DNA from: Bryobacteraceae bacterium
GTDB taxonomy: Bacteria; Acidobacteriota; Terriglobia; Bryobacterales; Bryobacteraceae
Length of the DNA stretch: 64,000 bases
Reading direction: 5' to 3'
Assembly (NCBI GenBank): GCA_025928545.1
Contig: JAICJH010000017.1
Span: 40,861 to 104,860, forward strand
The notes under the pieces were generated by a model. That model was not told the DNA's origin. It did not search any database and saw nothing but the letters and a program-made list of their open reading frames with translations. Shown here piece after piece: positions 47,001 to 54,423 of this stretch. The number at the start of each line of letters is the position of its first letter. The first letter of the stretch is position 1. A program made the position numbers and the translations under genes.

Positions 47001-50000
47001 TCCTGGCGGCAGACAGTTGGTCGGAAAACTTCCGGAGCAACTCGCGGGCGAAGCTGTGAATGTTACCGAGCTGGACGGAGCGGCATTCAGAGCAGTCATC
47101 GTGTAGCCGGCGGCGGATCCGTTGTACTGGCCGCCGACGTAAGCGTCCGGTAACTGGCCTTCTTTGGTCGTGAGCGCCGCAATCGTAATACTGAAGGCCT
47201 TGCTGGTTGTCTGAGTGCCGCTCGTCACCTGAAGGGTGAAATTGTAGGTCCCGGGAACTGTTCCGACACCGATGAGGCCCGCCGAGGCGCCGGCGGAGAA
47301 GTACGCAGGCATGTCGGTGCGGATCGCGTAACCGGTGGGAAGTGCGCCGCTGATCAGCGACCAGGCATAAGCCCCTGTTCCGCCTGTGGCGTTGAGCTCA
47401 AATTCATATTCACCGACAGACCATGTCCCGAAGCTCGAACCTGTTGAGATACTCACGGGTGGTCCGCCGCCGGCCGGATAAACATTCAACTGGAATGACT
47501 GCGATGTACTGTGGCCACCAGTATCCGTAACCACAAAAGTGGGGGCATACTGGCCGGTGCTCGTGGGGATTCCACTGACGACTCCTCCCGCGGAAAGAGT
47601 CAGGCCGGGAGGCAACTGCGTGAAGGGCGCGAGCGACCAGGTCAGAGTGCCCGTTCCGCCCGTGGCTGCCAGACTAAAACCGCCCGCCCCGCCATATGAC
47701 GAGGTCAAAGCGCCAAACGGAATCGAAGTCGTCGTGATCGCCAAAGACGAAATCTGCAGCGCGAATTCTCTCAGCGCCGTGTGAGCAGCCGCGTCCGTCA
47801 CCTGAACGATAAAAATGTAGTCTCCGGCCGGAGTAGCCGTTCCGGTAATGGCGCCGGTCGAGGCGTTGAGAGACAGTCCGGACGGCAGAGCTCCGAGTGT
47901 AATCGCCCACGAATAAGGTCCACTCGTGCAGCAGGCGTTCAGTCCGATATTGATATTGCTGGTGCCCGTCACCAGCGGATGGATAGAAGTGGTGTTAATA
48001 AATAGATTCGTATTGCTCGCGTTCGCGATGTTAATAAAGAACGCACGATCAAACGTATTTGCCGTACCCGCGGCCGAATCCGTGAAGCGAATGGTGAAAT
48101 TGAACGACCCGCTCTCCATCGGCGTGCCAACCAGCGTTGCCGTGGAGACACCGCCGACGGTTGCGACGCCGAGACCAATACCGGCGGGGAGCGCGCCATT
48201 CAGCACAGTCGCCGTGTAGCCCGGAGTGCCGCCGATTTCGCGGAGCGTCTGCGAATAAGCCGCCCCAATGGTTCCATTATTCAGAAACACGGTTTCGTCG
48301 AGGACGGAAACATGCAGATTGAAGGTCTGGCTGGTGGTCGCACCCAGGTTGTCCGTCACCGTGACTGTTACCGCGTTGTCACCGGGCGTGGATGGAATAC
48401 CGTAGATCTGCGCGTAACCAGGCGCGACGCCGCTATCCATCGTTCCACTGGCCGTTCCCGCGGTTCCGGACCCTGCATATCGAAGGGCCAGGCCGGCGGG
48501 CAAACCAGATGCCGCCCACGTGTATGGGCCAACGCCGCCGCAGCATGTCGACACCTGAAGACTAAAAAAGTTCCCCACTACTGGGTCTGTAAATCCGCCG
48601 CCAAGAGTGACACGAGTCAACTGGGCATTGGTGGCAATCACGTCGATTGAGAACGTCTTGGTTGTAGAATTCGTCCCGTCGCTGGCTGTGATGTTAACGG
48701 AGTAGATACCCGGGAAGGCGCCGGAATTGACCGTTCCCGTGATCACGTTGCCGCTGGAAATATTGAGACCGCCGGGCAATCCGTTCGCGGTGAAAGTCAC
48801 CGTTCCGGACCCGCCCGTCGCGGCCAGCGATTGGGTGTAAGTCTGACCCTGTGTCGCGTTCGGCAGCAGAGCTGCCGTGGTGATCTGGATCTGCGACACC
48901 TTGATATTAAAGGACCGGCTGACGGAACCCGTCGTGCCCGCGTCGGTAGCGACAATACTAAAACCGTAATTCCCGGTCGCCGTGGGAGTACCGGATATCC
49001 GTCCGGTGGAACTATTCAGCGAAAGCCCGGGAGGCAGATTATTATTCTGGGCCAGCGCGAAAGTCACTGCGCCGGTCGCATTCACCGGCGTCAGGACATA
49101 TCCGGCGGTGGCGCCCGGCACGTAAACGCTGTTCATGAAGCCTTCCGGCAGATTGAAGCTGTCCATCAGGTTCAGTCCCTGAATGGTCAGGGTGAACGCC
49201 TGCGACGCGACGCTACTGGCGCTCGCCGCCTGAAGTGTGAAATTGTACGTGCCAGTGGTCGTCGCAACGCCAATCAACGCTGCCTGTGCGCCTGAGCCGG
49301 ATGTGAACGAACTGATATCCGAGCGGATAGATAAGCCGGGAGGCAAAGTTCCCGCGGTTTTCGTCCATGTGAAAGTCCCGTTGCCGCCGGAAGCGTTGAG
49401 ACCGACTTCCAGATCGCCTTTGGTGAATACTCCGAGAGATGCTCCGCTGGAAATCGTTACCGGCGGGGCGCCCGTAACGGAATAAACGTTAATGGTGTAG
49501 CTGCGGCGCTGATCATAGCTCGCGTCAACGACCAGAACGGTGAAATTATACTGCCCCTGGCTGGTGGGTGTTCCACTCAGCAGGCCCGCAGTGGAAAGTG
49601 TGAGCCCGGGCGGTAAAGAACCGCTGGAAATAAACCAATTCACAGTTCCGGAAGTTCCGGTTGCCGTGAAGGTGACCCCGGCCCCTCCGTTATACGCAAC
49701 GGAGAGATTCGCGAATGGCACGGAATTTGTGGTAATGGCAATCGGTGTGACCTTGAGCGTGAAAGTCCGGTAACCGGCGTTCGCGGGGGTGGCGGGGTCT
49801 GCCGCTTTCACTGTGAACGTGTATGTTCCAGCCGCGACCGTCGCCGGGCTACTGGTGGTGCTCAGGACGCCGGTGCTCGCGTTGAGCGTTAACCCCGCCG
49901 GCAGCGATCCGCCTGATACCGACCAGTTGTAAACGTTGCCCGCTACGCAACACGCATTCAGCCCGAAATTGATGCTGGACCCCACGGTATAGGTACCCAG

Positions 50001-51524
50001 ATCGGAATTGTTGTTAATTGAAATGTTCGATGGAGAGTTCGAAACGAACAGATTGTAGGTGAGGATCAGGCTTGCGGAGATGCCTGTCGAATCGTAAGTC
50101 TGAATGGTGGGATTGAAGTTGCCGTTTTCCGTCGGAGTCCCCGTAACATTGCCTCCGGTTGCGGACGAATTGACCGTCAAACCCTGCGGCATTGTGCCGA
50201 ACGTCTGGACCGCATTGTATGGAGGCGTGCCGCCTATGATACGGATTTGAATCGGCGAAGCGAGGGCTGTGTTCAGCGCGGCGCCCGACAGCTGCGTACC
50301 GGTTGTAAGCGCCAGAGGAGATACCCTCAGCGTTACAGGGGTGGATACGGTGACCGCATTTGCATCCGTAGCTGTGAGTGTGAACGTGAAATTACCGGTG
50401 GCCAGAGGAGCGCCCCAGATTTCCACATCGCCGGGGGTCACATACGTACTCGTATTGCCGGCGCCGGTGCGGAATGTCATTCCGTTCGGTAACCCCGTCA
50501 CGTTCCAGGTAAAGGGTGGCGTGCCGCCCGCCGCGAACGATGCTGTGTAAGTGTTTCCGACCGTGGCATCTCCCACGGTGGGACTACCGAGACTGGGCAG
50601 GCTCGGCACTGATCCTGCGACATAGAGCGCAAAATTCTGCTGATACGATGCCAACGCGGAATCGGTGACGGTAATACTGAAGGCATAGCGACCCGGAGAC
50701 GCGCAACTGCAAACGGTTCCCGCGATCACTCCTCCGGTGAGCGTCAGACCTTGCGGGAGGCCGCCGTTCGTAATCTGATACGTGTATCCGGTTCCGGACC
50801 CACCGCTCGAGGCGAGCGTGACACCGCTGTAGACCGTATTTTGAGTTCCAATCGGAAGATTACCCGCGGTCGTAATGTGGGGGCCGACGACTTTGATATT
50901 GAAATTCCTGAAGATCGTGTCCGATCCGTCGACGATCTGGAGTTGAAAATTAAAGTTGCCGGTTGCCGTTGGCGTTCCCGTCAAAGCTCCGCCCGTCACA
51001 CTGAGACCAGCGGGAAGAACGCCACTCGATGGGGAAAGTGAAATCGCGGGAGAGGTGCCGTTCAGAACCGTGAAGGCATAGTTATACGCACTATTGGCAA
51101 ATGCGTCGGGCAGATTAAACAGATCTTTAAACCGCTCGGAGGTTATATGGAGCGTGACAGGGAGAGTTGCGGTTTGTGGGCTGGGGGCCGTGCTGTCGGT
51201 TACCTGAAGTGTGAATGAGTACGGCGTTCCGGCGTCACTGGCAGCTGCCACACCGATAATGCCTGCGGCAGTCCCGGCGGGGAAAAATGAGGGAACGTCG
51301 GTTCGGATCGACAATCCCGCCGGCAGTGATCCGGCGGATACCGACCAGGTCAGCGCGCCCGTGCCGCCGGTGGCCACGAGCGGAATCTGAATGAGTCCGA
51401 TGGGATTAGCGCCATTTAAGTTCGCGGGCGTTGTAATAGCCAAAGCGGCATTGGCTGTCTGCGGCAACGCCAGCGCAGCGATTAACGAGGAGAAACAGAT
51501 TAAACGAACCAGGAGAGAGCGCAT
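39195..51524 (-). CDS. giant secreted Ig-repeat/BACON protein (4109 residues)
   Basis: An uninterrupted 12.3-kb gene. A signal peptide (MRSLLVRLICFSSLIAALAL, cleavage near residue 26) is followed by about 35 'putative Ig' (He_PIG) units of about 95 residues to residue 3390. The unit pattern is ...LPxGLxLNxxTGxLSGTPTxxGxYxFTLxVTDxxG. A short non-repetitive segment follows, then seven BACON-type units from about 3495 to the end (see repeats). There are no membrane helices, LPXTG motif or catalytic sites. Many Ser/Thr/Gly and few charged residues are typical of extracellular adhesins or stalk proteins. It leads an operon with the TIGR03437 protein. Function is inferred as adhesion or matrix; the export route is not shown. 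Long intact ORF argues that it is under selection. Confidence 0.93.
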   Translation of the reverse strand: MRSLLVRLICFSSLIAALALPQTANAALAITTPANLNGANPIGLIQIPLVATGGTGALTWSVSAGSLPAGLSIRTDVPSFFPAGTAAGIIGVAAASDAGTPYSFTLQVTDSTAPSPQTATLPVTLHITSERFKDLFNLPDAFANSAYNYAFTVLNGTSPAISLSPSSGVLPAGLSVTGGALTGTPTATGNFNFQLQIVDGSDTIFRNFNIKVVGPHITTAGNLPIGTQNTVYSGVTLASSGGSGTGYTYQITNGGLPQGLTLTGGVIAGTVCSCASPGRYAFSITVTDSALASYQQNFALYVAGSVPSLPSLGSPTVGDATVGNTYTASFAAGGTPPFTWNVTGLPNGMTFRTGAGNTSTYVTPGDVEIWGAPLATGNFTFTLTATDANAVTVSTPVTLRVSPLALTTGTQLSGAALNTALASPIQIRIIGGTPPYNAVQTFGTMPQGLTVNSSATGGNVTGTPTENGNFNPTIQTYDSTGISASLILTYNLFVSNSPSNISINNNSDLGTYTVGSSINFGLNACCVAGNVYNWSVSGGSLPAGLTLNASTGVLSTTSSPATVAAGTYTFTVKAADPATPANAGYRTFTLKVTPIAITTNSVPFANLSVAYNGGAGVTFTATGTSGTVNWFISSGSLPPGLTLSTAGLLSGTPTSQGQYNFTVLVVDASYDQRRSYTINVYSVTGAPPVTISSGASLGVFTKGDLEVGLNASGGNGTFTWTKTAGTLPPGLSIRSDISSFTSGSGAQAALIGVATTTGTYNFTLQAASASSVASQAFTLTIQGLNLMDSFNLPEGFMNSVYVPGATAGYVLTPVNATGAVTFALAQNNNLPPGLSLNSSTGRISGTPTATGNYGFSIVATDAGTTGSVSRSFNIKVSQIQITTAALLPNATQGQTYTQSLAATGGSGTVTFTANGLPGGLNISSGNVITGTVNSGAFPGIYSVNITASDGTNSTTKTFSIDVIATNAQLTRVTLGGGFTDPVVGNFFSLQVSTCCGGVGPYTWAASGLPAGLALRYAGSGTAGTASGTMDSGVAPGYAQIYGIPSTPGDNAVTVTVTDNLGATTSQTFNLHVSVLDETVFLNNGTIGAAYSQTLREIGGTPGYTATVLNGALPAGIGLGVATVGGVSTATLVGTPMESGSFNFTIRFTDSAAGTANTFDRAFFINIANASNTNLFINTTSIHPLVTGTSNINIGLNACCTSGPYSWAITLGALPSGLSLNASTGAITGTATPAGDYIFIVQVTDAAAHTALREFALQISSLAITTTSIPFGALTSSYGGAGGFSLAATGGTGTLTWSLAPFTQLPPGLTLSAGGVVSGIPTSTGQYAPTFVVTDTGGHSTSQSFQLNVYPAGGGPPVSISTGSSFGTWSVGEYEFELNATGGTGAYAWSLISGALPTGYAIRTDMPAYFSAGASAGLIGVGTVPGTYNFTLQVTSGTQTTSKAFSITIAALTTKEGQLPDAYVGGQYNGSAAGYTMTALNAAPSSSVTFTASPASCSGSFPTNCLPPGLSMSSSGAITGTATTPGAYSFNVAISDGTSTVNHLYGINSYAITITNAGVLPNATQGVAYSGVTLAATGGTGTLTWSANGLPNGFTLNSSTGVLSAPSGFSAGPGRYSVTVTVNDSNPGSAQSSVKRFALDVIGVPVTLPQLNLGIVDDLTFGAPASLSVNTNAGGTEPFTYTATGLPAGMTIRTALTQQNFGKTAGDGEIWGTPTTLGTFNVTVTATDANGVSVTAAFPLTVSPLAHTPSLPQGTLAIAYNSNLRVVGGTTGTVAGGGGPGAYSVIKNVAGFLPGGLVRTGLNVAGTPTENGGFNVTYKYQDSAATPNTLVRTDFFSIGGGANTFQINSNGNLGTITQNLSFSQTFTACCVPNNLTWTTIPPTGATGLPPGMTLTTVNSNGLLSGTPTTAGTYTFLVQADEALGNGVTVANTAYRQFTVVVTPLSLTSTTNLPYGNVGVVYSQTLTTTGAAAAMTWTPSANNFLPPGLTLSGNTLSGTPTSTGQFSFGLTGTDGTNTIVRQFTLNIYAAGAFPPLFLSTNQNLGPWSVGTQFVPLSATGGNPPYTYSLTPGANVVPGCRVQNGQPLPTNNTSFPSSVTGGYLCLVTTEGSTATSIRVTDSATPANTFDRAINVTVSPLLLTMLQTLPNATVGQSYTFNPASTGGAAAYCTSTCTGAFTFSTPAVGNNGSLANIGLSINSSTGVITGTPTTAGTFTATIILGNASLGSSTVSFNQSITVTPFAITTSPSLQGTSGTAFSQTIVASGCTSACTWSVVPGSSLPFGFSLTTVNGNGVLSTGTQTTSPLMTSFTLQVSNGSSSVQQIFSLVISYPTSITAALSVTTNISTTSSVGSSVSLSLTAAGGIAPYTFTLQSGTLPPGITLQGPGNQVGNLAPGFQYLAGRPALAGTYNFTLLVTDSTSGTPQTATKAFAWTISPMTFNYVNLPLSSTTLQYNVAYTQAMLVVGGSGSYPSWQAPLLPPGLSVSSSGVVSGTPSSTGNFSVPFTVTDSGGKTLTSNVNFNVSSVGASTVTLGGPASGTVAPLGILQNYDITPSGGIGPYTITAVGSLPTGVILENGTTLGGSFGQGRNGMQVLISTPGTYTFTLQATDSSSTPILGARTYTLVVPGFDQISNSQQAPNQLTPGTVSVAYSQQLYSFGPSSVTWSLTAGSALPPGLSISTGGLISGLPTAAGTYNFNVTYSDGVGSITTNLTLKISALQITSSGQLPLALQNIPYGVSGAGVTLAASGGSGSTTWAVTSGSLPTGLSLNTSTGLISGTVTGSTGAYSFTATATNTGGSISKQFTLFVGLQNPGILNYTLQASLSDAIVGQFYQVSLIPNGGAPPYTWTVASGSTLPPGLNLVPFSSISASFGPGITALGGVPTAAGVYSFNLVLTDSASATITRTFTLNVSPFSITAGNPPNARQLSGTPYSFQFQATGGTSPYTYSLAPNPNSLGQDALPAGLSLNSSGLLSGTPTGTGSFNFQLTVTDSAGRTLTRNLNITSTNSSGVQVTQGNGNLQVNGFIDQPLNVGGTGSPYTWAIQAVTPAPASPIVAGLPPGITLQNNSGAYSLKGNATAAGTYQFVLQATNGSDVALRTVTFKVSPISLTAPVQGGGLFAPILPVGAMGSPYSFTFAAAGGTPPYTYVEATNFSFPPGLTLNSTTGVLSGTPTQSGAYTIRPIVTDSTGKTDINTQMTLIVTTPTGKPSLESRNDNYAIDPSVGIPFTLPLNRFITPGVAPYTWTVTSGSMPPGLSLIAGSQGLSDIIGGTPTAAGDYNFTLNVADSSGQNLSIPVNGMHVSPMSLTPASLPAAVRGTSYSVALAVSGGTPPYSFKFDQNFAPPPGLSISGGILSGTPTYAGVFPIGFVVTDSAGGVANTLTHDYEFSVDDAAAEVPSISIAPKPVNILYIQGQGATAAPVTVRSSGAVLPFNVTLYGLPGTATLSANTGTTNSSVNLNYGSVPAGTYSGFLGVGSARAVNEVDFTPVNITVLTPPPCSYTLSTDTASSPIGGDSGNINISAGSTCTWTAAPDDPFITLTGPTSGTGNGTVSYSTSANNTGNPRTGTVTITGSTNSPKFTINQFAAGCSFSISPSTLSIGSAGGGATVNVISSGSACNWTASSLGATPASGTGSGPVSVTIPANANAGSQVVTATIAGQTFTVNQTGVSCTYALNASTALFDPAGGSGSVNVTAPNGCPYNTILGPSWIRVTSGASGTGTGSAQSLTYTVDANSTTLARTGALTIGGQTYAVTEQALACSVSADTSTLGSPFASGGGTGTIGITTNGSNCSWNAASNVGFATVSPPTGFGNGQVTVTASSNAASTSSRNGSLTVSGQTISFSQAGTTCSYSLRATSSSMPSLGGLGTISVVAPAACNWTATPTATPWLSIIASGNGGTSDVSFIAAANASATPRSGTITVAGQTFTVNEGGAPCTFTLASSSSGTLAAAGVSNQAVNFTASTNGCAVPAVTSYASWITASGTFADPGGTMTYSVAANSSGTTRTGNVQIGDKVFSVIQTGAACSYSMNAYGLSVNYLGASSNILGSANLNTCPDPPNGSTQPFVTVGGLTGTPALYTLPFTVSPFVSATKTVRQGLITFGGQLFYVKQTSF
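45450..51450 (-). repeat. three higher-order super-repeats of seven Ig-like units (about 2.0 kb each)
   Basis: Within the giant gene the phrase VYSVTGAPPV (near residue 680), VYPAGGGPPV (near 1347) and IYAAGAFPPL (near 2025) recurs every 667-678 residues. Between them the unit order repeats: an IRTD/IRSD unit, a SINSSTG-type unit, a GLPxGL unit, an xIRTAx/EIWG unit, a 'TPTENGxFN' unit, a Cys-Cys unit and a TLSxxGxLSGTPTS unit. Boundaries at DNA level are about 51450-49480, 49480-47480 and 47480-45450. The remaining 1.4 kb-residue part keeps single units but not this order. Confidence 0.75.
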
Positions 51525-51685
51525 CGGAAGTCGGGTATCCTTCTATTCAGCTATGCAGGTCATTGTACAGTGACTGCCCCGTCTTGGGTATGTCAAAGTA
51601 CAAGAAATAATAAGAATAGTAAGTACTAGTACCCTATTTGGGGGTGATGCTAAGGCTCTTCGAAACAAGGACCTGGGGATTTCCC

Positions 51686-52963
51686 CTACAGCCGCGACCT
51701 TAATGACCGAAGTGCCCGCAGCCCTTCCTGCGCCACTGTGGAATCGGAATCGCGACTCAACGCGTCCAGCCAGGGCACCACGCTCGCATCACCGCTGATG
51801 GCGAGAATTCTGGCCAGCTGAACTTTCTCATCGCGAGTGGCGCTTTCAATCGGCTGATGCAGTGCCGCGAGCACGGCAGGACGTCGTGCCGCCTCCACCA
51901 GATATGCCGACGCCGTATCGCGCCAGGCCGAAGAATTCAGCGTGTTCAGCAAATACCGGAACGGAGCGTTCTGCGACAAGTCGAGATCGCCGGTAAGAGT
52001 GAGCGCAAATGCCGAAGCCAGGCGCGGCGGCATCTTGTCGTCGTCTTTCCATATCTTCTCGATGGCCCCTTTATCGCCCGGATCGCCGATCCGTCCCAGT
52101 CCCTCCACAGCCGCCGCGCGCATCCGGTCGTCTTTGGACGTCAGATAACGCTGCAACAGTGCACGATCGACAGGTTCCGGCATCATGGCAATCGCTCCAA
52201 GAGCGGCCCGCTCGGCTTTGCTTCCCCGCGGACTTGCCACAATCCCGCGAAGCGCGGGAAGCCCGTCCTTTGCCTGGAGCAACCCTGCTGTCTCAATGGC
52301 CACCGACTGTATCCGGTCGTCGAGGTCCCGCAGCAGATAAGTGATTTTCGAACCCGCTTCCGGATCGCGAATCTTCCGGATCGCCACCAGCGCTTCATAC
52401 ATCACGTTGTTGTCTTTTGTCCGGAGCGCGTCCACCAATGCCGGAACGCCCGCCCGGCCGCGCAGGATTCCGAGCGCACGGCATGCACTGGCACGCACTT
52501 CCATGCCGTTGCCGCCACTCGCCAGCTTTGCTATGGCATCGATCACTTCCGGCCTGACGGTTACGAAAGCATCGATCGTCTGGTCGTTCGTATCGCCGAA
52601 CTTTGCTTTAATCGAGGCGCCGGCACGAATGATTGATGCCGCCGGGCCTTGCCGCACGTAACCCGGCAGGTAAAAATTCACCAGTCCGTCGATCGAGCGG
52701 AGCTGCATTTCCGGATCGTTATCGTGCGATGCGGTGATCAGAGGATCCAGGGAGTCCTTGCCCCCCAGTTCTGTCAACTGTTTCACGACTTCGATACGCG
52801 TATCGAGAGCCGGACTGTTCAGGTACAGCGCCAGCTTCGGGACGGCGGACTGGCCGTCCTTCGCAACGATTTTAACGTCTTTCGGTGTCGGGCTCGGCTG
52901 TCCAAAGGCGAAAACTGCCGAAAGGACACAGAACAGAAACGAACGGAGTATCAGTCGACGCAT
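51686..52963 (-). CDS. secreted HEAT-repeat protein
   Basis: A 425-residue protein with a signal peptide (RRLILRSFLFCVLSAVFAFG, to about residue 21). The rest is a run of HEAT/PBS-lyase-like helical pairs about 30-35 residues long (DTRIEVVKQLTELGGKDSLDPL, VRASACRALGILRGRAGVPALVD, MYEALVAIRKIRDPEAGSKITYLL, MRAAAVEGLGRIGDPGDKGAI, TVAQEGLRALRSLRS). These form an alpha-solenoid for protein contacts, probably in the periplasm. It lies 161 bases upstream of the giant gene in the same direction. The gap between them is AT-rich and contains a 10-bp palindrome GTACTAGTAC (51623-51632). Confidence 0.85.
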   Translation of the reverse strand: MRRLILRSFLFCVLSAVFAFGQPSPTPKDVKIVAKDGQSAVPKLALYLNSPALDTRIEVVKQLTELGGKDSLDPLITASHDNDPEMQLRSIDGLVNFYLPGYVRQGPAASIIRAGASIKAKFGDTNDQTIDAFVTVRPEVIDAIAKLASGGNGMEVRASACRALGILRGRAGVPALVDALRTKDNNVMYEALVAIRKIRDPEAGSKITYLLRDLDDRIQSVAIETAGLLQAKDGLPALRGIVASPRGSKAERAALGAIAMMPEPVDRALLQRYLTSKDDRMRAAAVEGLGRIGDPGDKGAIEKIWKDDDKMPPRLASAFALTLTGDLDLSQNAPFRYLLNTLNSSAWRDTASAYLVEAARRPAVLAALHQPIESATRDEKVQLARILAISGDASVVPWLDALSRDSDSTVAQEGLRALRSLRSRL

Positions 52964-53011
52964 CTGATGCCATTATGCCGCGAATCGGCTGCCCGCGCTG
53001 TTTTCGCTCAA

Positions 53012-53440
53012 TTATTCGTCTTCAAACTCTTCGGGTGGAACAGACTCCAGTTGTTGGCGTTTCCGGTCGAGGAGGTCCAGCCACTCCTGGATCAGGGAGG
53101 TCGGCTCGCCGTTCAGGTCCACTGGAACACGATGCCCCGGAAACACGGCATCCACGCCCTTTGGACCAGGTATCAGTTCCAGCCGCTCCTCCATGGCTTC
53201 CATCCGCAGCGTTCTGCCGATCCAGACGAAATTCACTTTCATCCGGCGGCTGTGGCCTTCGCGCGTCAGATCCCGCATGAGCTTGCCAACGTAAGGCGAA
53301 TTCTTCAGGCGCTCCGCCCACGGCGCGGCGGCGATCGCCTGTTCGCGCTCCAACTCGCGGCGCTTGTGATCTTCAAGCCCGCCGGCTTCCAGCGATTCGA
53401 GCGCCTTGAGATTGTTTTCGAGATTGTCGAGGAAACTCAT
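53012..53440 (-). CDS. conserved protein of unknown function
   Basis: A 142-residue cytoplasmic protein: an N-terminal amphipathic helix (MSFLDNLENNLKALESLEAGG), a charged helix (HKRRELEREQAIAAAPWAERL), a short beta region (MKVNFVWIGRTLRMEAMEERLELIPGP) and an acidic tail (PPEEFEDE). No family can be named. It is transcribed towards the HEAT-repeat gene 48 bases away and divergently from the sugar-isomerase-like gene (68 bases between starts). Confidence 0.7.
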   Translation of the reverse strand: MSFLDNLENNLKALESLEAGGLEDHKRRELEREQAIAAAPWAERLKNSPYVGKLMRDLTREGHSRRMKVNFVWIGRTLRMEAMEERLELIPGPKGVDAVFPGHRVPVDLNGEPTSLIQEWLDLLDRKRQQLESVPPEEFEDE

Positions 53441-53508
53441 TCTCTTAGTTTCGCCTGTGAGCCCGCGTCGCCGCCTGTTCCCAGGCCCGGTCTGATAGCA
53501 TTTCGGGC

Positions 53509-54423
53509 ATGCACGGATACAATTTGACCCGCCGAAGCATGCTGGGAATCCTGGCCGCCACTCTTACCCGCGCCGCCGGGCGGCTGCCCGCCAATAAGAA
53601 CGTGAAATGGGGACTGGGTTCCAACCTGTGGAACTATTTCCCGCGGGTACCGTTCACCGACATTCTTGACGTCATGAAAGACACCGGCTTCATCGGCTTG
53701 CGTGTCACTCAATTTCCGCAGATCTTACAGACATACAATTTGACCGCCGCGCAGATGGCGGCCGAAGCTTCGAAGCGCGGATGCCACATCGTGACAATTT
53801 CCTTCAGCCCGCCTTCCCATGACGCTGCCCGCCGTGCCGAAGTCATCGCCAACTCCAGGACGGCCATGACTTTTCTGAAAGAATTCGGAGCGAAGCACCT
53901 GGTGGTTTTCTCGCCGAACCGAACCAACGGCGCCGCTCCCGGAGCCTTCCAGACGATGTGCGAATGCTTCAATGAGATTGGGGCTGCCGCGAATGAAATG
54001 GGCTTTCGCGCCGGGCTGCACAACCACATGGGACAGATCGTTCAGACTCCGGAAGAAGTGGACCGCTGCATGGCGATGACGGACCCGAAATTGTTTGGAT
54101 TTTCGCCCGATACGGCGCATCTGCACCTTGGCGGTTGCGATGTCGTCAAGACGCTGGAGAAGCACAAGAGCCGCCTGATCCTGGCCGATTATAAAGATGC
54201 GAAACGGCTTCCGAACGCGAAGCCGGATACGTTCGATCGCGAAAGCATCTTCGATCTGGGCGATGGCGAAATCGATTTTCCCGGCTGCCATCGGGTGCTC
54301 AAGTCAATTGCCTTCGATAGCTGGCTGATCGTCGATCTGGATATCGCGCGCAAAGGCCCGCGCGCCAGTTATGAACGCAGCGGCGAATACGTAGTCGATA
54401 AACTCGATCCGATTTATGTATAA
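53509..54423 (+). CDS. Tat-exported sugar phosphate isomerase/epimerase-like TIM-barrel protein
   Basis: A 304-residue protein. A twin-arginine signal (LTRRSMLGILAATLTRAAG, residues 6-24) targets it across the inner membrane folded. The AP-endonuclease-2/xylose-isomerase-like barrel follows: HIVTISFSPPSHD, HNHMGQIVQTPEEVDRCM, FSPDTAHLHLGGCD (metal-ligand region) and a C-terminal DYKDAK. Members isomerise or epimerise sugars, or act on inositol-type compounds, with a metal ion. It overlaps the next gene by eight bases, and both carry Tat-like signals, suggesting joint periplasmic work on one substrate. Confidence 0.88.
   Translation: MHGYNLTRRSMLGILAATLTRAAGRLPANKNVKWGLGSNLWNYFPRVPFTDILDVMKDTGFIGLRVTQFPQILQTYNLTAAQMAAEASKRGCHIVTISFSPPSHDAARRAEVIANSRTAMTFLKEFGAKHLVVFSPNRTNGAAPGAFQTMCECFNEIGAAANEMGFRAGLHNHMGQIVQTPEEVDRCMAMTDPKLFGFSPDTAHLHLGGCDVVKTLEKHKSRLILADYKDAKRLPNAKPDTFDRESIFDLGDGEIDFPGCHRVLKSIAFDSWLIVDLDIARKGPRASYERSGEYVVDKLDPIYV

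Noticed and set aside
39195..51524. CRISPR array or tandem DNA repeats suggested by the repetitive 12-kb stretch
   Set aside because: The repetition is at protein level with long, diverged units; no short direct repeats with unique spacers are seen.
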